Positions 28,094-39,745 are shown, numbered from the stretch's first letter. The stretch: DNA of 64,000 bases from Arthrobacter crusticola (GCF_004357995.1 NZ_SMTK01000002.1:434001-498000); one strand, 5' to 3'. The notes: generated by a model not told the origin, from the sequence alone. Made by a program: numbers and translations.

Positions 28094-29296
28094 GTGGAAC
28101 TCAAACGCCCCGACGCAGCAGTACCGCACATCGGCGTGTGGCTCGCCCCCCTGCTCGAAGAACTGACCCGCTTCCGGCGCGACCTCCACTCCCATCCGGA
28201 ACTTTCGTACAAGGAATACCGGACCACCGACCGCATCGTCGAACGCCTCGAGCAGGCCGGCCTGCAGCCCAAGCGGCTCGAAAACACGGGCGTGTGCGTC
28301 GATATCGGGCAGGGGCCCATCAAGGTGGGCCTGCGCGCGGACATAGACGCGCTGCCGATCGTCGAGGAGACCGGCCTGGCGTACGCCTCGGTCAACCCGG
28401 GCGTGGCCCACGCGTGCGGCCACGACATCCACACCACCGTCATGGTGGGGGTGGCGCTGGTGCTCGCCTCGATCGACGCCCAGACCCCCCTCGACGGCAC
28501 GGTACGCATTATTTTCCAGCCCGCCGAGGAGACGATGCCCGGTGGTGCGATCGAGGTGATCGCCCAGGGCATCCTCGCCGACGTTCCGCGCATCCTCGCC
28601 CTGCACTGCGACCCCCGCATCGACGTCGGCCAGGTGGGCACCCGCATCGGGGCGATCACCTCGGCCTCCGACACCCTCCGCGTCGAACTCACCGGACGCG
28701 GCGGCCACACCTCGCGCCCGCACCTGACCGAGGACCTGACCTTCGCGCTGGCCTCGATCGCCGTCAATGTGCCCGCCGTGCTCTCCCGGCGCATCGACGT
28801 CCGCAGTTCGGTGTCGGTGGTGTGGGGCCAGATCCACGCCGGCTCGGCGCCCAACGCCATCCCGGCCCACGGTTTCCTCTCGGGCACGCTGCGCTGCCTC
28901 GACGGCGAGGCCTGGCAGTCGGCCGGCGACCTGTTCGACCATGCGGTGCGCCAGGCCGCCGCGCCGTTCGGGGTGGAGGTGCAGCTCGAACATATCCGGG
29001 GCGTGCCCCCGGTGATCAACTCCGAGGCGGAGACGGGACTGCTCGAGGCCGCAGCCCGCGCCGAACTGGGCCCCGACGCCGTCGTCCTCACCCCGCAGTC
29101 GATGGGCGGGGAGGACTTCGCGTGGATGACCCAGGAGGTCCCCGGCGCCATGATGCGCCTCGGCACGCGCACTCCGCGCGGCGAGACCTTCGACCTGCAC
29201 CGCGGCGACTACGTTCCGGACGAGCACGCCATCGGCTGCGGCGTACGCGTCATGGCCGCCGCGGCGCTGCGCGCGGTGCTCGGACTGCGGCACTGA
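28094..29296 (+). CDS. M20 family amidohydrolase (hippurate hydrolase-like)
   Basis: A 400-residue metallopeptidase-like amidohydrolase of the M20D type (hippuricase, N-acyl or indole-acetyl amino acid hydrolases). Motifs are LHSHPELSYKEYRT, GLRADIDALPI, HACGHDIHTTVM (metal Cys/His), FQPAEETMPGG (catalytic Glu pair) and GGEDFAWM near the C-terminus. The start is GTG at 28094 with TAGGCT ending six bases upstream, so probably leaderless. The exact N-acyl substrate is unknown. Confidence 0.92.
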   Translation: MELKRPDAAVPHIGVWLAPLLEELTRFRRDLHSHPELSYKEYRTTDRIVERLEQAGLQPKRLENTGVCVDIGQGPIKVGLRADIDALPIVEETGLAYASVNPGVAHACGHDIHTTVMVGVALVLASIDAQTPLDGTVRIIFQPAEETMPGGAIEVIAQGILADVPRILALHCDPRIDVGQVGTRIGAITSASDTLRVELTGRGGHTSRPHLTEDLTFALASIAVNVPAVLSRRIDVRSSVSVVWGQIHAGSAPNAIPAHGFLSGTLRCLDGEAWQSAGDLFDHAVRQAAAPFGVEVQLEHIRGVPPVINSEAETGLLEAAARAELGPDAVVLTPQSMGGEDFAWMTQEVPGAMMRLGTRTPRGETFDLHRGDYVPDEHAIGCGVRVMAAAALRAVLGLRH

Positions 29297-29539
29297 GGAG
29301 GGGTAGGACGGCCTTGGTGGGATAAGCTACGTGTAACAAATCCCAAACGATTATCAGGGGCCTGACGGCGGTGGTAGTGTCGCGCGTCGCCCGCCCATTA
29401 GAGTGTTTCCATACTGTGCCGCACACTCAAGGTGCGGCCAGCGCCGCGAACACCAGTGAACACCCAGGCTTCGAGCGCGACTCGTAACAGATTCTCACTG
29501 GCGATCTGCCGCGGGGCTAATTTTCTTATCGGAGGAATA

Positions 29540-30640
29540 TTGAAGAACTCACTGCGCACACCCGGGCGCGGCGCCGCCCTTTCGGCTGCCGTCCTTGGTG
29601 CGTCGGCCCTCATTCTCAGCGCCTGCGGCGCACCGCCCGCCGAGGAGGCCGGTGGATCCGGCGAGAACTCGGACTACCTCGGCTGCATCGTCTCCGACTC
29701 GGGTGGATTCGACGACCGCTCCTTCAACCAGTCGAGCTACGAAGGATTGAAGAAGGCCGAGAAGGAACTCGGTATCGAGATCAACCAGGCCGAGTCCCAG
29801 GCTGAGACGGACTTCGGGCCCAACGTCGACCAGATGGTCCAGCAGGGCTGCGACCTCACGGTCACCGTCGGCTTCCTGCTCGCGGACACCACCAAGGAAG
29901 CGGCCGAGGCCAACCCCGATTCGCACTTTGCGATCGTCGACGACAACTCGATCGAAGCCGACAACGTCAAGCCGATCATCTACGACACGGCCCAGGCCGC
30001 GTTCCTGGCCGGCTACGCCGCGGCGGCGACCTCCGAAACCGGCAAGGTGGCCACCTACGGCGGTATCAACATCCCGACCGTGACCATCTTCATGGACGGC
30101 TTCGCCGACGGTGTCTCCTACTACAACGAGCAGAAGGACGCCGACGTCCAGCTGCTCGGCTGGGACAAGGAAGCCCAGAACGGCACCTTCATCGGCAACT
30201 TCAACGACCAGGGTGCGGGCAAGACCAACACCCAGAACTTCATCAATGAAGGGGCCGACGTCATCATGCCCGTCGCCGGCCCGGTCGGCCTCGGCACCCT
30301 CGACGCCGTGATCGAAGCCAATGAAGGCGGCAAGAAGGCCACCGTCGTGTGGGTCGACTCCGACGGCTACGAGACCGCAGGCAAGGGCGAGGAGTTCATC
30401 CTCACCTCCGTCATGAAGCTCATGGGCGACGCCGTCAACGAGGTCATCAGCTCCGACGTCGAGGGCGACTTCGACAACACCCCGTACATCGGCACCCTGG
30501 AGAACGGGGGCGTGGCCCTGGCCCCGTTCCACGACCAGGAAGCCAACGTTCCCGAAGAGCTGCAGGGCGAGCTCGACGAGATCAAGGAACAGATCGTCTC
30601 GGGCGACATCGCGGTTGAGTCCGCAGCGAGCCCCAAGTAG
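29540..30640 (+). CDS. BMP family ABC transporter substrate-binding lipoprotein (nucleoside-binding)
   Basis: A 366-residue lipoprotein of the BMP/PnrA family, which bind nucleosides. The lipobox is LILSAC (Cys29). The signature is GGFDDRSFNQSSYEGL, then DLTVTVGFLLAD and a C-terminal GTLENGGVALAPFHD. The start is a TTG at 29540 with GGAGGAAT just upstream, which outweighs other possible starts; it also places the signal peptide correctly. It is followed by its own strong terminator and then by the ATPase and permease genes, so it is likely made in excess of the transporter. The 243-base gap upstream shows only a weak promoter (TTATCA-N18-TAGTGT, 29351-29380). Confidence 0.93.
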   Translation: MKNSLRTPGRGAALSAAVLGASALILSACGAPPAEEAGGSGENSDYLGCIVSDSGGFDDRSFNQSSYEGLKKAEKELGIEINQAESQAETDFGPNVDQMVQQGCDLTVTVGFLLADTTKEAAEANPDSHFAIVDDNSIEADNVKPIIYDTAQAAFLAGYAAAATSETGKVATYGGINIPTVTIFMDGFADGVSYYNEQKDADVQLLGWDKEAQNGTFIGNFNDQGAGKTNTQNFINEGADVIMPVAGPVGLGTLDAVIEANEGGKKATVVWVDSDGYETAGKGEEFILTSVMKLMGDAVNEVISSDVEGDFDNTPYIGTLENGGVALAPFHDQEANVPEELQGELDEIKEQIVSGDIAVESAASPK

Positions 30641-30655
30641 CACCGAGCAGTCCTT

Positions 30656-30709
30656 GAACCGCTTCCCTCCTGCGGGTCCAATCCCCGGGAGGGAAGCGGT
30701 TCGTTTTTG
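30656..30709 (+). terminator. Rho-independent terminator inside the nucleoside transporter operon
   Basis: GAACCGCTTCCCTCC (30656-30670) pairs perfectly with GGAGGGAAGCGGTTC (30688-30702), followed by GTTTTTG. It lies between the binding-protein gene and the ATPase gene. It probably lets the lipoprotein be expressed above the downstream genes by partial read-through. Confidence 0.9.
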
Positions 30710-30781
30710 TGGACCGGGACGGGGGCACCCGGTGCCGGCACTTACAACGAAAGTCTCCGCACAGAACAGATTGGGTGGGTT

Positions 30782-32322
<1,541 letters not shown>

Positions 32323-32326
<4 letters not shown>

Positions 32327-33720
32327 GTCCGCAGGAAAACCCGCCGGTGACACCGGATACCGCCGGCGGCCAGCCGCCCACCCGCCGCGCCGCCCAGGAG
32401 GCCGCCCGCGAGGAGGAACGGCGCCTCGAGGCCGCCGCCGAAACCGGCGGCGGGCAGGTGCCGCCGCCGGCCGTGCCCGCCTCCCCGGCCGCCCTCACCG
32501 CGGCCGGACCGGGGGATGAGCAGCCGCTGATGCAGCGGATCATGACCGGCAACGCCCTGGTGGCCGTCCTGGCCGTGGTCCTCTCGCTCATCCTGGGCGG
32601 GCTGCTGATCGCCGTCACCGACGAAGACGTGGCCCGCTCCGCCTCCTACTTCTTCTCCCGGCCGATGGACACCATCGGCGCCGCCTGGTCTGCCGCTTCC
32701 GGCGCGTACGCCGCCCTGTTCCAGGGCTCGGTCTTCAATGCGGGCGGCGACAGCTTCGCCCGCATGATCTACCCGCTGACCCAGACCCTCACCGTCGCCA
32801 CGCCCCTGATCTGCGCCGGCCTCGGCGTCGCCCTGGCCTTCCGCGCCGGGCTGTTCAATATCGGCGCCCAGGGCCAGATCCTGATCGGCGCCACCCTCGC
32901 CGGCTGGGTCGGGTTCACCGCCAACCTGCCCTTCGGCCTGCACCTGCTGCTCGTGATCCTCGCCGGCATGCTCGGCGGTGCGATCTGGGGCGGGCTCGTC
33001 GGCGTGCTCAAGGCGCGCACCGGCGCCCACGAGGTCATCCTCACCATCATGCTCAACTACATCGCCATCAACCTGGTGCTGTACCTGCTGAGCACCCCCG
33101 GCTTCCAGCGCCCGGGCTCGACGAACCCGATCAGCCCGCAGCTCGAGGCGACGGCGCTGTACCCGCCGCTGCTGGGCAGCGGCTTCCGGCTCCACTGGGG
33201 CTTCATCGTCGCCGTGCTGGCCACGGTCTTCGTCTGGTGGCTGCTGAACCGCTCCACCGTCGGCTTCGAACTGCGGGCCGTGGGCGCCAACGCCACCGCC
33301 GCCCGCACCGCCGGAGTGAGCGTCAGCAGGGGCTACATCCTCGCGATGGCCATCGCCGGAGCCCTCGCCGGGCTCGCCGGTGTGGCGCAGGTCGCCGGCA
33401 CCGAGAAGGTCCTCACCTCCGGGGTGGCCGCGAGCTTCGGCTTCGACGCCATCACCGTGGCGCTGCTGGGCCGCTCCAGCCCGTGGGGCACCTTCGCCGC
33501 GGGGCTCCTGTTCGGCGCCTTCCGCGCCGGCGGCGTCACCATGCAGGCCTCGACCGGAACGAGCATCGACATCGTCCTGGTCGTGCAGTCCCTGATCGTC
33601 CTGTTCATCGCGGCCCCACCGCTGGTGCGGTCGCTCTTCCGCCTGCCCACCCCGGGAGCCATCCCATCAGCCGGGGCCCGCAGGAACCGCAAGACCGCAG
33701 CCACCGGAGGCGCAGCATGA
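32323..33720 (+). CDS. Nucleoside ABC transporter permease (YufP-like)
   Basis: A 465-residue membrane protein. The first 65 residues are a charged Ala/Pro/Glu-rich cytoplasmic region. Membrane segments follow, with FRAGLFNIGAQGQILIGATL, a signature of BMP-linked permeases, and GAHEVILTIMLNYIAINLVL. The GTG at 32323 overlaps the ATPase stop and has AGGAGG upstream. It overlaps the next permease gene by 4 bases. Confidence 0.92.
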
Positions 33721-35006
33721 GTACAGTCACCACCGCAGCCCCGGACCGCTCCGCAGCACCCGCAGGAGCCGTCCGCAGCTGGAAGACCCCGATCCTGCTG
33801 GCGGTCCTGGCCCTCGTCGCCCTGCTGGTCTTCGGTGCGGGAGCACCCCGCAACAATGTGACGTTCCGGCTCTCGGACCCCAACGACGCCATCGTGCTGC
33901 CCGACCTCGTGCTGCCCGCCGTGGCGACCGGCTGGCTCACCGCCGTGGTGCTGGCCGCCCTCGCGGTCCTGGCGGTCCTCGCGGTCCGGCGCGGGGCGGC
34001 GGTGCCCGTGTGGCTCGTGGCCGTCTTCGCGGTGCTCTTCCTCATCGGCTTCCTCACCTGGGTGGTCGGCAGCGCCAACAACCCCAACGTCGCCCTGTAC
34101 GGGCTGCTCGCCGGGTCGGTGACCCTGGCCGTGCCGCTGATCTTCGGCTCGCTCTCCGGGGTGCTCAGCGAACGCTCCGGCGTCGTGAACATCGCCATCG
34201 AAGGCCAGCTGCTCTTCGGGGCGTTCGCGGCGGCCGTCGCCGCGTCGGTCTCCGGAAGCGCCATTGTCGGCCTGTTCGCGGCCGCCCTCGCCGGCGTCAT
34301 CGTCTCCTTCCTCCTGGCGGTGTTCAGCATCCGCTACATCGTCAACCAGGTGATCGTCGGCGTCGTGCTCAACGTGCTCGTCTCGGGCCTGACCGGCTTC
34401 CTGTTCTCCTCCGTGCTGAGCAAGGACGCAGAGATGTGGAACTCGCCCCCGCGGCTTCCCGTGCTGAGCATCCCGGTGCTGTCCGAGATCCCCATCCTGG
34501 GCCCGATCCTGTTCGAGCAGACCATCGTGGGCTACCTCATGTACATCGCCGTTGCCGTCGTCTACGTGGCACTCTTCCGCTCGCGCTGGGGACTGCGGAC
34601 CCGCGCGGTCGGCGAGCACCCCAAGGCCGCGGACACCCTGGGCGTCAACGTCAACCGGATGCGGTTCATGAACGTGCTGCTCGCCGGTGTCGTCGCCGGC
34701 GTCGGGGGGTCCTTCTTCACCCTGGTCTCGGTCTCCGGATTCGGCCGGGACATGACGGCCGGACAGGGCTACATCGCGCTGGCCGCACTGATCTTCGGCC
34801 GGTGGAACCCGATCGGTGCGTTCTTCGCCGCACTGCTCTTCGGCTTCGCGACGAACCTCTCGAACGTGCTCAGCCTGCTCGGGACCCCGGTCCCTGACCA
34901 GTTCCTCCGCATGCTGCCCTACGTGGTGACGGTGTTCGCCGTCGCCGGCCTCGTCGGGCGCTCCCGCGCACCGGGAGCCAGCGGCATCCCCTACGTCAAG
35001 GGCTGA
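33717..35006 (+). CDS. Nucleoside ABC transporter permease (YufQ-like)
   Basis: A 429-residue membrane protein, the second permease of the pair. It carries LSERSGVVNIAIEGQLLFGA and RYIVNQVIVGVVLNVLVSGL, both typical of the YufQ side. The N-terminal part (residues 25-120) adds about three extra hydrophobic segments before the core. The ATG at 33717 overlaps the previous stop (ATGA). The catabolic genes cdd and deoA follow on the same strand, tying the transporter to nucleosides. Confidence 0.92.
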   Translation: MSTVTTAAPDRSAAPAGAVRSWKTPILLAVLALVALLVFGAGAPRNNVTFRLSDPNDAIVLPDLVLPAVATGWLTAVVLAALAVLAVLAVRRGAAVPVWLVAVFAVLFLIGFLTWVVGSANNPNVALYGLLAGSVTLAVPLIFGSLSGVLSERSGVVNIAIEGQLLFGAFAAAVAASVSGSAIVGLFAAALAGVIVSFLLAVFSIRYIVNQVIVGVVLNVLVSGLTGFLFSSVLSKDAEMWNSPPRLPVLSIPVLSEIPILGPILFEQTIVGYLMYIAVAVVYVALFRSRWGLRTRAVGEHPKAADTLGVNVNRMRFMNVLLAGVVAGVGGSFFTLVSVSGFGRDMTAGQGYIALAALIFGRWNPIGAFFAALLFGFATNLSNVLSLLGTPVPDQFLRMLPYVVTVFAVAGLVGRSRAPGASGIPYVKG

Positions 35007-35135
35007 GCACCGGGGCCGCCCGCGCCATCCGCCGGGCAGCCCCGGGCTCCCACTGCAGCCACGCAACGCCCCCCGAATCCCCACGACCGACCCGATCCCG
35101 ACAAGGGACCCCAACCAGATACAGGAGCGATACCG

Positions 35136-35546
35136 GTGACCGACCCGGCCCTCGAATCCCGCGACCTCCCCTGGGAGGAGCTGAAGCAGGCGGCTACCGC
35201 CGCAATGCAGCGCGCGTACGTCCCCTACTCGAAGTTCCCCGTCGGGGCTGCTGCCCTGATCGACGACGGCCGCATCATCTCCGGGTGCAATGTCGAGAAC
35301 GCCTCCTACGGGCTGACCCTCTGCGCCGAGTGCGCGCTGGTGAGCAGCCTGGCCATGACCGGCGGCGGCCGCATCGTGGCCTTCAGCTGCGTCGACGGCT
35401 CCGGGAACACCCTGATGCCGTGCGGGCGCTGCCGACAGCTGCTCTACGAATTCCGCGCCCCCGGCATGGTGCTTCAGACAGTCAGCGGCATCCGCACCAT
35501 GGACGAGGTCCTCCCCGACGCCTTCGGGCCCGAGAACCTCTCCTGA
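35136..35546 (+). CDS. cdd: Cytidine deaminase
   Basis: Deaminates cytidine and deoxycytidine to uridine and deoxyuridine. The 136-residue length is that of the tetrameric form. The zinc site is complete: GLTLCAECALVSSL (Cys and catalytic Glu) and LMPCGRCRQLL (two Cys). VPYSKFPVGAA is the conserved N-terminal substrate segment. The start is GTG at 35136 with AGGAG upstream. It lies between the nucleoside permease and thymidine phosphorylase genes. Confidence 0.96.
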   Translation: MTDPALESRDLPWEELKQAATAAMQRAYVPYSKFPVGAAALIDDGRIISGCNVENASYGLTLCAECALVSSLAMTGGGRIVAFSCVDGSGNTLMPCGRCRQLLYEFRAPGMVLQTVSGIRTMDEVLPDAFGPENLS

Positions 35547-35588
35547 ATCCCAGCGCGACCCACCCCCACGAACCCCAGAGGTAAAACC

Positions 35589-36875
35589 ATGAGCGAAGCC
35601 TTCGACGCCGTCGACATCATCCGGACCAAGCGGGACCGGGGCACTCTCACCCCCGAACAGATCGACTGGACGATCGACGCCTACACGCGCGGCGCCGTCG
35701 CCGACGAGCAGATGGCGGCACTGAACATGGCCATCCTGCTCAACGGCATGGACCGGGCGGAGATCTCGCGCTGGACCGCCGCGATGATCGCCTCGGGGGA
35801 GCGCCTCGACTTCTCGTCCCTGGGCCGGCCCACCAGCGACAAGCACTCCACCGGCGGCGTGGGCGACAAGATCACCCTGCCGCTGGCACCGCTCGTGGCC
35901 GTCTTCGGGGTCGCCGTGCCCCAGCTCTCGGGCCGCGGCCTCGGGCACACCGGCGGCACCCTCGACAAGCTCGAGTCGATCCCCGGCTGGCGGGCACACC
36001 TGAGCAACGACGAGATGATGCGACAGCTCGCCGACGTCGGCGCCGTCATCTGCGCGGCGGGGACCGGCCTGGCCCCCGCCGACAAGAAGCTCTACGCGCT
36101 GCGCGACGTCACCGGCACCGTCGAGGCCATTCCGCTCATCGCCTCCTCGATCATGAGCAAGAAGATCGCCGAGGGCACCGGGTCGCTGATCCTCGACGTC
36201 AAGGTCGGCACCGGCGCCTTCATGAAGACCCGCGAGGACGCGCTCGAACTGGCACGCACCATGGTCGACCTCGGCACGGACGCCGGGGTGCGCACCGTGG
36301 CGCTGCTGACCAACATGAGCACCCCGCTCGGACTCACCGCAGGCAACGCCATCGAGGTCGAGGAATCCGTCGAGGTCCTCGCGGGCGGAGGGCCCGAAGA
36401 CGTCGTCGAACTCACCGTGCGCCTGGCCGAGGAGATGCTCGCCGCGGCGGGCGTGCCCGACGCGGACCCCGCCGCGGCGCTGCGCGACGGCCGAGCCATG
36501 GACGTCTGGAACCGCATGATCGAGGCCCAGGGCGGCGATCCCCGTGCCACCCTGCCCGTGGCCCGGGAATCCGAAACCATCTACGCCCCCGCCGACGGCG
36601 TGCTGGTCGAACTCGACGCCCTCTCCGTCGGCGTGGCCGCGTGGCGGCTCGGCGCCGGCAGGGCCCGCAAGGAGGACGCCGTGCAGGCGGGCGCCGGGGT
36701 GCGGATGCACGCCAAGCCCGGTGCGCTGGTGCGTGCGGGAGAGCCCCTGATGACCCTGCTGACCGACACCCCGGAGCGGTTCGAGCGGGCCCGCGAGGCC
36801 CTCGCCGACGCCGTCGTGATCGCCCCGGAGGGCTCCCGCCCGGCCCAGGAACTCATCCTCGACCGGGTCTCCTAG
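35589..36875 (+). CDS. deoA: Thymidine (pyrimidine-nucleoside) phosphorylase
   Basis: Splits thymidine and deoxyuridine with phosphate into base and deoxyribose-1-phosphate. The 428-residue product has the PyNP signature SGRGLGHTGGTLDKLESIPG, the phosphate-site segment KHSTGGVGDKITLPLAPLVA and VKVGTGAFMKTREDALELA. The ATG at 35589 follows cdd by 42 bases. Cdd plus DeoA gives a complete path from deoxycytidine to uracil and deoxyribose phosphate. Confidence 0.96.
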   Translation: MSEAFDAVDIIRTKRDRGTLTPEQIDWTIDAYTRGAVADEQMAALNMAILLNGMDRAEISRWTAAMIASGERLDFSSLGRPTSDKHSTGGVGDKITLPLAPLVAVFGVAVPQLSGRGLGHTGGTLDKLESIPGWRAHLSNDEMMRQLADVGAVICAAGTGLAPADKKLYALRDVTGTVEAIPLIASSIMSKKIAEGTGSLILDVKVGTGAFMKTREDALELARTMVDLGTDAGVRTVALLTNMSTPLGLTAGNAIEVEESVEVLAGGGPEDVVELTVRLAEEMLAAAGVPDADPAAALRDGRAMDVWNRMIEAQGGDPRATLPVARESETIYAPADGVLVELDALSVGVAAWRLGAGRARKEDAVQAGAGVRMHAKPGALVRAGEPLMTLLTDTPERFERAREALADAVVIAPEGSRPAQELILDRVS

Positions 36876-36893
36876 CCCCGGGTGTCCTGGTGC

Positions 36894-36934
36894 GGCGCTC
36901 CTCGCCGGCCCGCACCCGGGCCGGCGGGGGCGCC
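36894..36934 (+). terminator. GC-rich hairpin after deoA
   Basis: GGCGC (36894-36898) and a long GC arm to 36911 pair with 36918-36934 with one or two bulges. There is no T-tract. It is a probable end of the nucleoside operon. The remaining gap to 37118 holds no gene that can be supported. Confidence 0.55.
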
Positions 36935-37117
36935 AGTGCCTGAAGGGGCGCGGCAATGGGAGAGGTGGTCCGTTCCAGGGGTGCGAAGCAGGGGTGAGAG
37001 GGGGGGCAATTAGGGGGTCTCCCTGATGTGGGCCCTCCCGGCGCCGGAGCAGAATGATCCAATGCTTGATAACGAGGATCCCGCCCGGCGGGGACCCGCG
37101 GCGGCCGGCGGCTCCCC

Positions 37118-37795
37118 GTGGACCTGATGTTCTCCCTGCTCGCCGGGATCAACGGGTGGGTCATCGACGCCGCGGCACAGCCCTGGGTGTACCTGGTGGT
37201 GTTCCTCTGCTGCACCGTCGACGGGTTCTTCCCGCCCTTCCCCAGCGAATCGGTGGTCGTGGGCCTGGCGTCCCTGATCCTCACCCAGGGCCACCCCGAC
37301 CCCTGGCTGCTGATGCTGGCGGCCTCGCTCGGGGCCTTCCTCGGCGACAACACCGCCTACGCCATCGGCCGGGGGATCGGACTGACCCGTTTCCGGTGGA
37401 TGCGCCGGCCCCGCATGCGCCGCTCCTTCGCCTGGGCGAAGTACGAGCTCGACAAGCGGGCCGCCTCACTGCTCCTGGTGGGCCGCTTCCTGCCGATCGG
37501 CAGGGTGGCGGTGAACCTTGCCGCCGGCACCACCGGCTACCCGCGCCGGCGCTTCGTCGCCCTGTCCGCCCTCGCCGGGGGCGTCTGGGGTGCGTACTCC
37601 GTAGGCATCGGCGCGCTGGCAGGTGCCTGGTTCGCCGGCAACCAGCTGCTGGGGGTCGCTGTGGCCATCGCGGTGGCCGTGGCAATCGGCGTGGCCGTCG
37701 ACCGGGTGCTCAGCGCAGCCTCCGGCAGGGCGGCGCCCCGGGTGCTTCCGGCGGCGGCCGGTCCCGAGGTTCCCGACCTCGACCAGGCCGCCTGA
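37118..37795 (+). CDS. DedA family membrane protein
   Basis: A 225-residue SNARE-associated/DedA protein of the kind linked to lipid scrambling and membrane homeostasis. Family features are FFPPFPSESVVVGLASLIL, LGAFLGDNTAYAIGRGIG, and VGRFLPIGRVAVNLAAGTTG with the conserved Arg and Gly-Thr pattern. The start is GTG at 37118 or ATG at 37127. Its place between deoA and add has no known functional reason. Confidence 0.88.
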   Translation: MDLMFSLLAGINGWVIDAAAQPWVYLVVFLCCTVDGFFPPFPSESVVVGLASLILTQGHPDPWLLMLAASLGAFLGDNTAYAIGRGIGLTRFRWMRRPRMRRSFAWAKYELDKRAASLLLVGRFLPIGRVAVNLAAGTTGYPRRRFVALSALAGGVWGAYSVGIGALAGAWFAGNQLLGVAVAIAVAVAIGVAVDRVLSAASGRAAPRVLPAAAGPEVPDLDQAA

Positions 37796-37834
37796 GGGTG
37801 CGGCCCGTCCGGGCCCACCTGTAGGGTTGACCGC

Positions 37835-38977
37835 GTGACGAACTCCTCCCAGACTCCCGCCCCTGGCACCTCCTTCGACATCCGCAGCCTCCCCAAGGTC
37901 TCCCTTCACGACCACCTCGACGGGGGCCTGCGCCCGGCGACCATTCTCGAGCTGGCGGCCGAGGTGGGGCATACCCTGCCGGCCTCCGACGCGGAAGCGC
38001 TCGGCCGGTGGTTCCGCGACTCCGCCGATTCCGGGTCGCTGGTGCGCTACCTCGAAACCTTCGACCACACCATCGCCGTCATGCAGACCCGCGGCGCCCT
38101 GGCGCGGGTGGCCCGCGAATTCGTCGAGGACCTCGCGGCCGACGGCGTCGTCTACGGCGAGGTGCGCTGGGCCCCCGAGCAGCACACCGCCCAGGGCCTG
38201 AGCCTGGATGAGGCCGTCGAGGCCGTCCAGGAAGGGCTCTCCGCCGGCGTCGCATCCGCCCGGGCCGCCGGTCGGGTCATCCAGGTCGGCCAGCTGATCA
38301 CCGCCATGCGCCACGGCGACCGCGGCCAGGAAATCGCCGAGCTCGCCGTCCGGCACCGCGACCGCGGCGCCGTGGGCTTCGACATCGCCGGAGCCGAGAA
38401 GGGCTTCCCGCCCTCACGGCTTGCCGACGCGTTCACCTACCTCGCCGCCCACCAGTTCCCCGCCACCGTCCACGCCGGCGAGGCCGACGGGCTGGAGAGC
38501 ATCGTCGACGCGCTGGTTTCCGGGCGCGCACTGCGCCTAGGGCATGGGGTGCGGATCGCCGAGGACATCTCCCTCGAGGACGCCGATGCCGCCGGAAACG
38601 GGGACGAGGGCGTCGAGACCGCCGTCCTGGGCCGGGTCGCCGCCTGGGTGCGCGACCGCGGAATCGCCCTGGAGCTGTGCCCGTCGTCGAACCTGCAGAC
38701 CGGGGCGGTTGAGGCCTTCGGGAACGACATCGGCAGCCACCCGATCGACATGCTGTACCAGCTGGGCTTCAAGGTCACCGTGAACACCGACAACCGGCTG
38801 ATGAGCGGGGTGAGCCTGACCGGGGAGTTCGAACTCCTCGCCGACACCTTCGGGTACGACCTCAGCGACCTGCTGGAGCTGACCCTCAACGCCGTCGACG
38901 CCGCCTTCCTCCCCCTTGAGGACCGGGAGGCCCTGACGGAGTTCGTGGTGTCCGAGTTCGAGACCGCAGCCTCCTAG
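37835..38977 (+). CDS. add: Adenosine deaminase
   Basis: Deaminates adenosine and deoxyadenosine, 380 residues. The metal/active-site motifs are all present: SLHDHLDGGLRP (two His), DIAGAEKGFP, ATVHAGEADG (His, Glu), LRLGHGVRI (His) and VTVNTDNRLMSG (Asp). ELCPSSNLQTGAV is the usual SSN region. The start is GTG at 37835 with TAGGGT seven bases upstream, so it is probably leaderless and transcribed apart from the DedA gene. It completes the nucleoside salvage set. Confidence 0.95.
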   Translation: MTNSSQTPAPGTSFDIRSLPKVSLHDHLDGGLRPATILELAAEVGHTLPASDAEALGRWFRDSADSGSLVRYLETFDHTIAVMQTRGALARVAREFVEDLAADGVVYGEVRWAPEQHTAQGLSLDEAVEAVQEGLSAGVASARAAGRVIQVGQLITAMRHGDRGQEIAELAVRHRDRGAVGFDIAGAEKGFPPSRLADAFTYLAAHQFPATVHAGEADGLESIVDALVSGRALRLGHGVRIAEDISLEDADAAGNGDEGVETAVLGRVAAWVRDRGIALELCPSSNLQTGAVEAFGNDIGSHPIDMLYQLGFKVTVNTDNRLMSGVSLTGEFELLADTFGYDLSDLLELTLNAVDAAFLPLEDREALTEFVVSEFETAAS

Positions 38978-38983
38978 GCCGTC

Positions 38984-39745
38984 ATGCCCGACGCACCAGG
39001 ATCCGCCGACCTGGCGGGCGGCGCCGGCGCCGCGGTTGACCGCCTCGTGGAGGTCATCGCCGTCCTGCGGGCCCGGTGCCCGTGGATGGGCGCCCTCACC
39101 CACGCCTCGCTCGTGCAGTACCTGATCGAGGAGAGCTACGAACTCGTCGAGGCCCTCGAAGCGCTCGGAGGGCCCGCTGGAGCGGAGGCCGGGAACCCCG
39201 GGGCGCGGACCGAGCTGCTGGGGGAGCGGGGCGACGTGCTGCTGCAGGTGGTGCTCCACGCCCAGCTCCAGCACGAGCAGGGCGGCTTCGGCCTGCGGGA
39301 GGTCGCCGAGGGGCTGACGGCCAAGATGATCCGCAGGAACCCCCACGTCTTCGCGGCCGACGGCTCGCTGCTGGACCCCGACGGCGGTGCGGGCGCCAGC
39401 AGCGAGCAGATCGCCAGGACCTGGCAGACGGTGAAGGAGCGGGAACGCCCGGACCGCGCCTCCGCCTTCGACGGCATCCCGCGGCACCTCCCCGCCCTCG
39501 CCCGCGCCGCCTCGAGCCTGCACCGGGCCGGGACGCTCGGCGCGGAGCCCGCCCCCGACGGAGCGGCCGGCCCCGAGAGAGCCGCCGCGGCCGGCCCGCG
39601 CACCGAGGAGGAGCTCGGCGACGCCCTCTTCGCGCTGGTGCGCGGAGCCGCCTCCCGGGGGCTTGACCCGGAGCGGGCCCTGCGCGCCGCCGTCCGGCGG
39701 TTCCAGGACTCGGTGGCCGGTTCACCACCGGCCGGGGCCGGGTGA
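38984..39745 (+). CDS. mazG: MazG family nucleoside triphosphate pyrophosphohydrolase
   Basis: Hydrolyses NTPs and dNTPs to monophosphates (house-cleaning), 253 residues. The MazG signature is RCPWMGALTHASLVQYLIEE followed by SYELVEALE, giving the ExxE metal site. The second half has RTEEELGDALFALV (second EExxD) separated by a Pro/Ala-rich insertion. The first motif differs from the common CPWDxxQTH in having MGAL in place of DREQ. It starts 7 bases after add, and enolase follows, an order common in actinobacteria. Confidence 0.88.
   Translation: MPDAPGSADLAGGAGAAVDRLVEVIAVLRARCPWMGALTHASLVQYLIEESYELVEALEALGGPAGAEAGNPGARTELLGERGDVLLQVVLHAQLQHEQGGFGLREVAEGLTAKMIRRNPHVFAADGSLLDPDGGAGASSEQIARTWQTVKERERPDRASAFDGIPRHLPALARAASSLHRAGTLGAEPAPDGAAGPERAAAAGPRTEEELGDALFALVRGAASRGLDPERALRAAVRRFQDSVAGSPPAGAG

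Noticed and set aside
33333-36956. Very long (1207-codon) minus-strand open frame
   Set aside because: It is the antisense shadow of the nucleoside permease, cdd and deoA genes. The translation is a low-complexity Gly/Asp/Arg/His mix typical of reverse frames in high-GC DNA.
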